From Bacteroidales bacterium (GTDB lineage: Bacteria > Bacteroidota > Bacteroidia > Bacteroidales > UBA932), in the NCBI GenBank assembly GCA_017445425.1, contig JAFSUF010000031.1:1-64000 (forward strand): a stretch of DNA of 64,000 nucleotides, read 5' to 3'. Shown piece by piece: positions 61,882 to 64,000 of this stretch. The position numbers and the translations under genes were made by a program. Positions within the stretch are counted from its first letter, which is position 1, and the number at the start of each line of letters is the position of its first letter. Under the pieces are notes generated by a model, which was not told the origin of the DNA, did not search any database, and saw nothing but the letters and a program-made list of their open reading frames with translations.

Positions 61882-62985
61882 ATGAAAAGTACGCTAAGGA
61901 TCATCCTTTTTCTCCTGGTTGCCGCTTCCTGCAGCAGGGGTCATCAGGCTGTAACTCTTCAGGAGGGCAAATGGGCTCCGGAGGTGCGTGAGGCGCTTGA
62001 CATGCTGATGGCCAATCCAGGGAAGGACGCCTATGCAGTGTTTGACTTTGACAAGACCTCCATTGTTCACGATATATCACAAGCCCTTTGGGTCTATCAG
62101 ATTGAGCACCTGCGATATGCCGATGCCCCCGCCCACGATTTCCTTGACGGCCTCCCTTCTCCTGAAAAGGAGATGCCCGGAGCAGGCATGAGTTATGCCG
62201 CCATGGGACGGGCCATGTCGTCTGAGTACATGACCATAAAGTCAAGGCTGGATGCCGGGGAAAGTATAGAAGCCATCCGTCAGTCCGACGAGTATCTGGA
62301 CTTCCGCGCCCGCATGAACATCTTTCTGACTAAGATGGACGAGCAGTACGGCAGCTGGGTTTCGTATCTCTGGCAGCCGGGTCTGCTGGCTGGTTTTACC
62401 CAGACAGAAGCAGAGGCCCTTATCCGCGATGCCATTGCGGAGCACCTCGGGTTGGAAAAGCTGGCCGTGGAGCGGTGGACCTCACCCGACGGACGCTGGG
62501 ACGGGGATGTACAGCGCGGCATCTGGATCTCTGATGAAATGAAGGACCTGTACAAATGCCTGGAAGCCGCCGGAATAGATGTCTATATCTGTTCAGCCTC
62601 TCTGGAGCAGATTGTCGAGGTGCTGGCCTGCGATAGCGGTCTGGGGTTCGGAATTGCGCCTGAGAGGGTATTCGGATTGCGTTTTGTCGAGGGAGAAAAA
62701 GTCGTCCCTGAGTTTGACCCTCAGTACAAGCAGCCCAACAGGGAGGGGAAGATAGATTGCATCAAGGCATATATGGCTCCCTCTTACGACAATGCCGCCC
62801 CCCTTCTGGTGGCTGGTGACAGCAACGGCGATGTCCCTATGCTCACGGCGTTCCCCGGAATGAAGCGGGGCCTGATCATAGATGTCGGCCGCAGTGCCGA
62901 CACCCCCATAGGACAGCTCGCCGTCCGTGCCAGGGAAGAGCATAACACAGGCGTATATCTCCTGCAGCCCTCTTTTGAACGTTAG
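61882..62985 (+). CDS. HAD-superfamily phosphatase lipoprotein
   Basis: 367 aa with lipobox Cys17 (LVAASC). HAD motifs: AVFDFDKTSIVHD (motif I, DxDxT), ICSASLE (motif II Ser), and GDSNGDVPML (motif IV Asp pair). A large alpha-helical cap lies between motif I and II (about 65-230). Probably a periplasmic phosphatase; a phosphorylcholine/phosphoserine-type substrate would suit the neighbouring phosphodiesterase but is speculation. Start ATG 61882 chosen for the signal. Confidence 0.86.
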   Translation: MKSTLRIILFLLVAASCSRGHQAVTLQEGKWAPEVREALDMLMANPGKDAYAVFDFDKTSIVHDISQALWVYQIEHLRYADAPAHDFLDGLPSPEKEMPGAGMSYAAMGRAMSSEYMTIKSRLDAGESIEAIRQSDEYLDFRARMNIFLTKMDEQYGSWVSYLWQPGLLAGFTQTEAEALIRDAIAEHLGLEKLAVERWTSPDGRWDGDVQRGIWISDEMKDLYKCLEAAGIDVYICSASLEQIVEVLACDSGLGFGIAPERVFGLRFVEGEKVVPEFDPQYKQPNREGKIDCIKAYMAPSYDNAAPLLVAGDSNGDVPMLTAFPGMKRGLIIDVGRSADTPIGQLAVRAREEHNTGVYLLQPSFER

Positions 62986-63593
62986 TCTTGTCGCAGCTGC
63001 CCCGACTGCATCTCGGCAGTTTGCAAAAGAGTCGGTTATCTTCCGCCGGGGATACGGGGGCACTGCCTTCCTCGCCCCCGACTGTTGCCAGTGTTATCCT
63101 ACTTTTGTCCATTAGTGAAAAACTGGGGTAAATCCATTCTACTTTTTGTCCACTTGACCCCAAAACCCAGTCTTGCCGCCCCCTTTGATATTCACCGGCC
63201 ACGTTAGTGTGCCGGTGGTTGTTGTCTATCCATAGCCCGTGTGGCTGGTCGGGACAAATTGCCCCGACTGACCACAGAGCTATACTCCATAGCAGTTCCT
63301 GTCGCCTCTCCCCGTGGCAGGTAAATGTCAATTTTGTCTCCCCAAAACAATAGTCCAGTTTTGTCGTGCGCATTTTGTCGCAAACTGACAAAAGAGCGAG
63401 AGGATGCAGGTTTGTAACGAACTGAAATTAAGCGGAATCAGTGTAAAAAAAATTGGTCGGAAATCTTTAAAAATATTGCAAAAAAGTTTGCCGGTTTGGA
63501 GAATTTGTATACCTTTGCAGTCCCTAATTCCGCCACAAGCGCCATTAAGGTATTGATAAACAGATAATTAGCAATTATTTAAATAACAAAACA
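62986..63593. other. Gene-poor region before rplP with hairpins and TTTTGTC repeats
   Basis: 608 bp without a credible gene. It holds five TTTTGTC heptamers on the plus strand (63103, 63144, 63332, 63359, 63373) and one inverted (63387-63393). Hairpins: CACCGGC/GCCGGTG (63193-63199 with 63211-63217), GTCGGG/CCCGAC (63248-63253 with 63263-63268), ACTGC/GCAGT (63005-63020). The last 110 bp contain the rplP promoter and leader. A minus-strand open frame of 171 codons here has no recognisable protein features. Confidence 0.55.
63487..63517 (+). promoter_or_regulatory. Promoter of rplP
   Basis: TTTG (63487-63490), 19-nt spacer, TACCTTTG (63510-63517): the best match to the Bacteroidota -33/-7 consensus in the window. 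It leaves a leader of roughly 70 nt before the rplP ATG, with room for autoregulation. Confidence 0.7.
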
Positions 63594-64000
63594 ATGTTAC
63601 AACCTAAGAAAACCAAATTTAGAAGGCAGCAGAAAGGCCGTATGAAAGGTAACGCGGGCAGGGGCAACCAGCTCGCTTTCGGTTCATTTGGTCTCAAGAC
63701 AATGGAAAGCTGCTGGCTCACCGGTCAACAGATCGAGGCTGCCCGTCAGGCAATTGCCCGTCATATGAAACGTGAGGGTAATCTGTGGATCCGCGTGTTC
63801 CCCGACAAGCCTTACACCAAGAAGCCCGCTGAGGTACGTATGGGTAAAGGTAAGGGTAACCCTGAAGGCTTTGTTGCCCCTATCACTCCCGGTCGCATCA
63901 TCTTTGAGGCAGAGGGTGTTCCTGCACAGATTGCAAAAGAGGCTCTGGAGCTCGGCGCTCAGAAGCTCCCTGTTTCTTGCAAGTTCATTGTAAGAAGGGA
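63594..64000 (+). CDS. rplP: 50S ribosomal protein L16 (3' end outside window)
   Basis: Partial: 135 codons from ATG 63594 and still open at the window edge. L16 signatures: [75 protein letters not shown] across adjoining blocks, and [12 protein letters not shown]16 sits near the peptidyl-transferase centre and supports tRNA binding. In most bacteria rpsC lies directly in front of rplP inside the S10 operon; here the upstream DNA is a promoter and a gene-poor region. Confidence 0.95.
   Translation, partial: MLQPKKTKFRRQQKGRMKGNAGRGNQLAFGSFGLKTMESCWLTGQQIEAARQAIARHMKREGNLWIRVFPDKPYTKKPAEVRMGKGKGNPEGFVAPITPGRIIFEAEGVPAQIAKEALELGAQKLPVSCKFIVRR

Noticed and set aside
62876..63391. Minus-strand open frame of 171 codons in the gene-poor region
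   Set aside because: Overlaps the 3' end of the HAD gene, has no recognisable motif, and its composition looks non-coding.
1..64000. tRNA, rRNA, CRISPR arrays, insertion sequences, prophage
   Set aside because: Intergenic regions were read for T-loop motifs, regular repeats and transposase genes; none was seen.

Overview
The window looks like a chromosomal segment from a Bacteroidota bacterium, most likely a gut-type Bacteroidales of moderate to high G+C. The evidence is the repeated TAnnTTTG (-7) promoter box, TonB-dependent receptors paired with DUF4249 lipoproteins, a BACON-domain lipoprotein, GldH, DUF3109/DUF4294/DUF2007 proteins and a Wolinella-type fumarate reductase/succinate dehydrogenase cytochrome b. 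Genus cannot be fixed from the sequence alone.

Layout. 1-11.3 kb is housekeeping: holB-ricT-gldH-trmB-cytidylate kinase-like-DUF3109; a divergent DUF2007/membrane-protein pair; a coiled-coil protein with hemW; a lone sdhC; pyrH-frr; miaA and smpB. 11.4-18.8 kb is a five-gene exported sugar locus (two Tat-type Gfo/Idh/MocA oxidoreductases, a HEAT protein with two DUF1080 domains, a DUF1080 lipoprotein and a sugar isomerase-like lipoprotein) that reads as a cell-envelope 3-keto-glycoside pathway, closed by a strong terminator. 19.0-24.3 kb has a 1198-residue BACON/BIG2/LRR lipoprotein and a Kelch-TM-AraC regulator split by a one-base frameshift in a C5 tract. 24.3-37.5 kb, minus strand, holds pgk, an rRNA methyltransferase, lgt, gcvP and the rod-shape cluster rodA-mrdA-mreD-mreC-mreB behind purH; ispD diverges from purH.

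39.3-51.8 kb is the accessory centrepiece: a C10 cysteine protease lipoprotein, then two copies of a module [uncharacterised lipoprotein - TonB-dependent receptor - DUF4249 lipoprotein] flanking an ECF sigma factor and a protein with a short cytoplasmic head, one inner-membrane helix, a long linker and an outer-membrane beta-barrel. This matches the recently recognised idea of dual-membrane-spanning anti-sigma factors. A 35-bp element containing GACGTATTTTGG lies about 50 bp before the first gene and again before the second receptor. The likely logic is that an outer-membrane cue sensed by the barrel frees the sigma factor, which switches on the receptors, lipoproteins and protease.

51.8-63 kb returns to housekeeping (Lrp-type regulator, topA, PBP1A, ddl, prmC, radA, DUF4294, GDPD, HAD lipoprotein). 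After a roughly 600-bp gene-poor stretch the window ends inside rplP, which has its own promoter and no rpsC in front. Two 108-bp copies of a palindromic element (4974 and 38327) share a compensatory base-pair change. No tRNA, rRNA, CRISPR array or intact insertion sequence was recognised.
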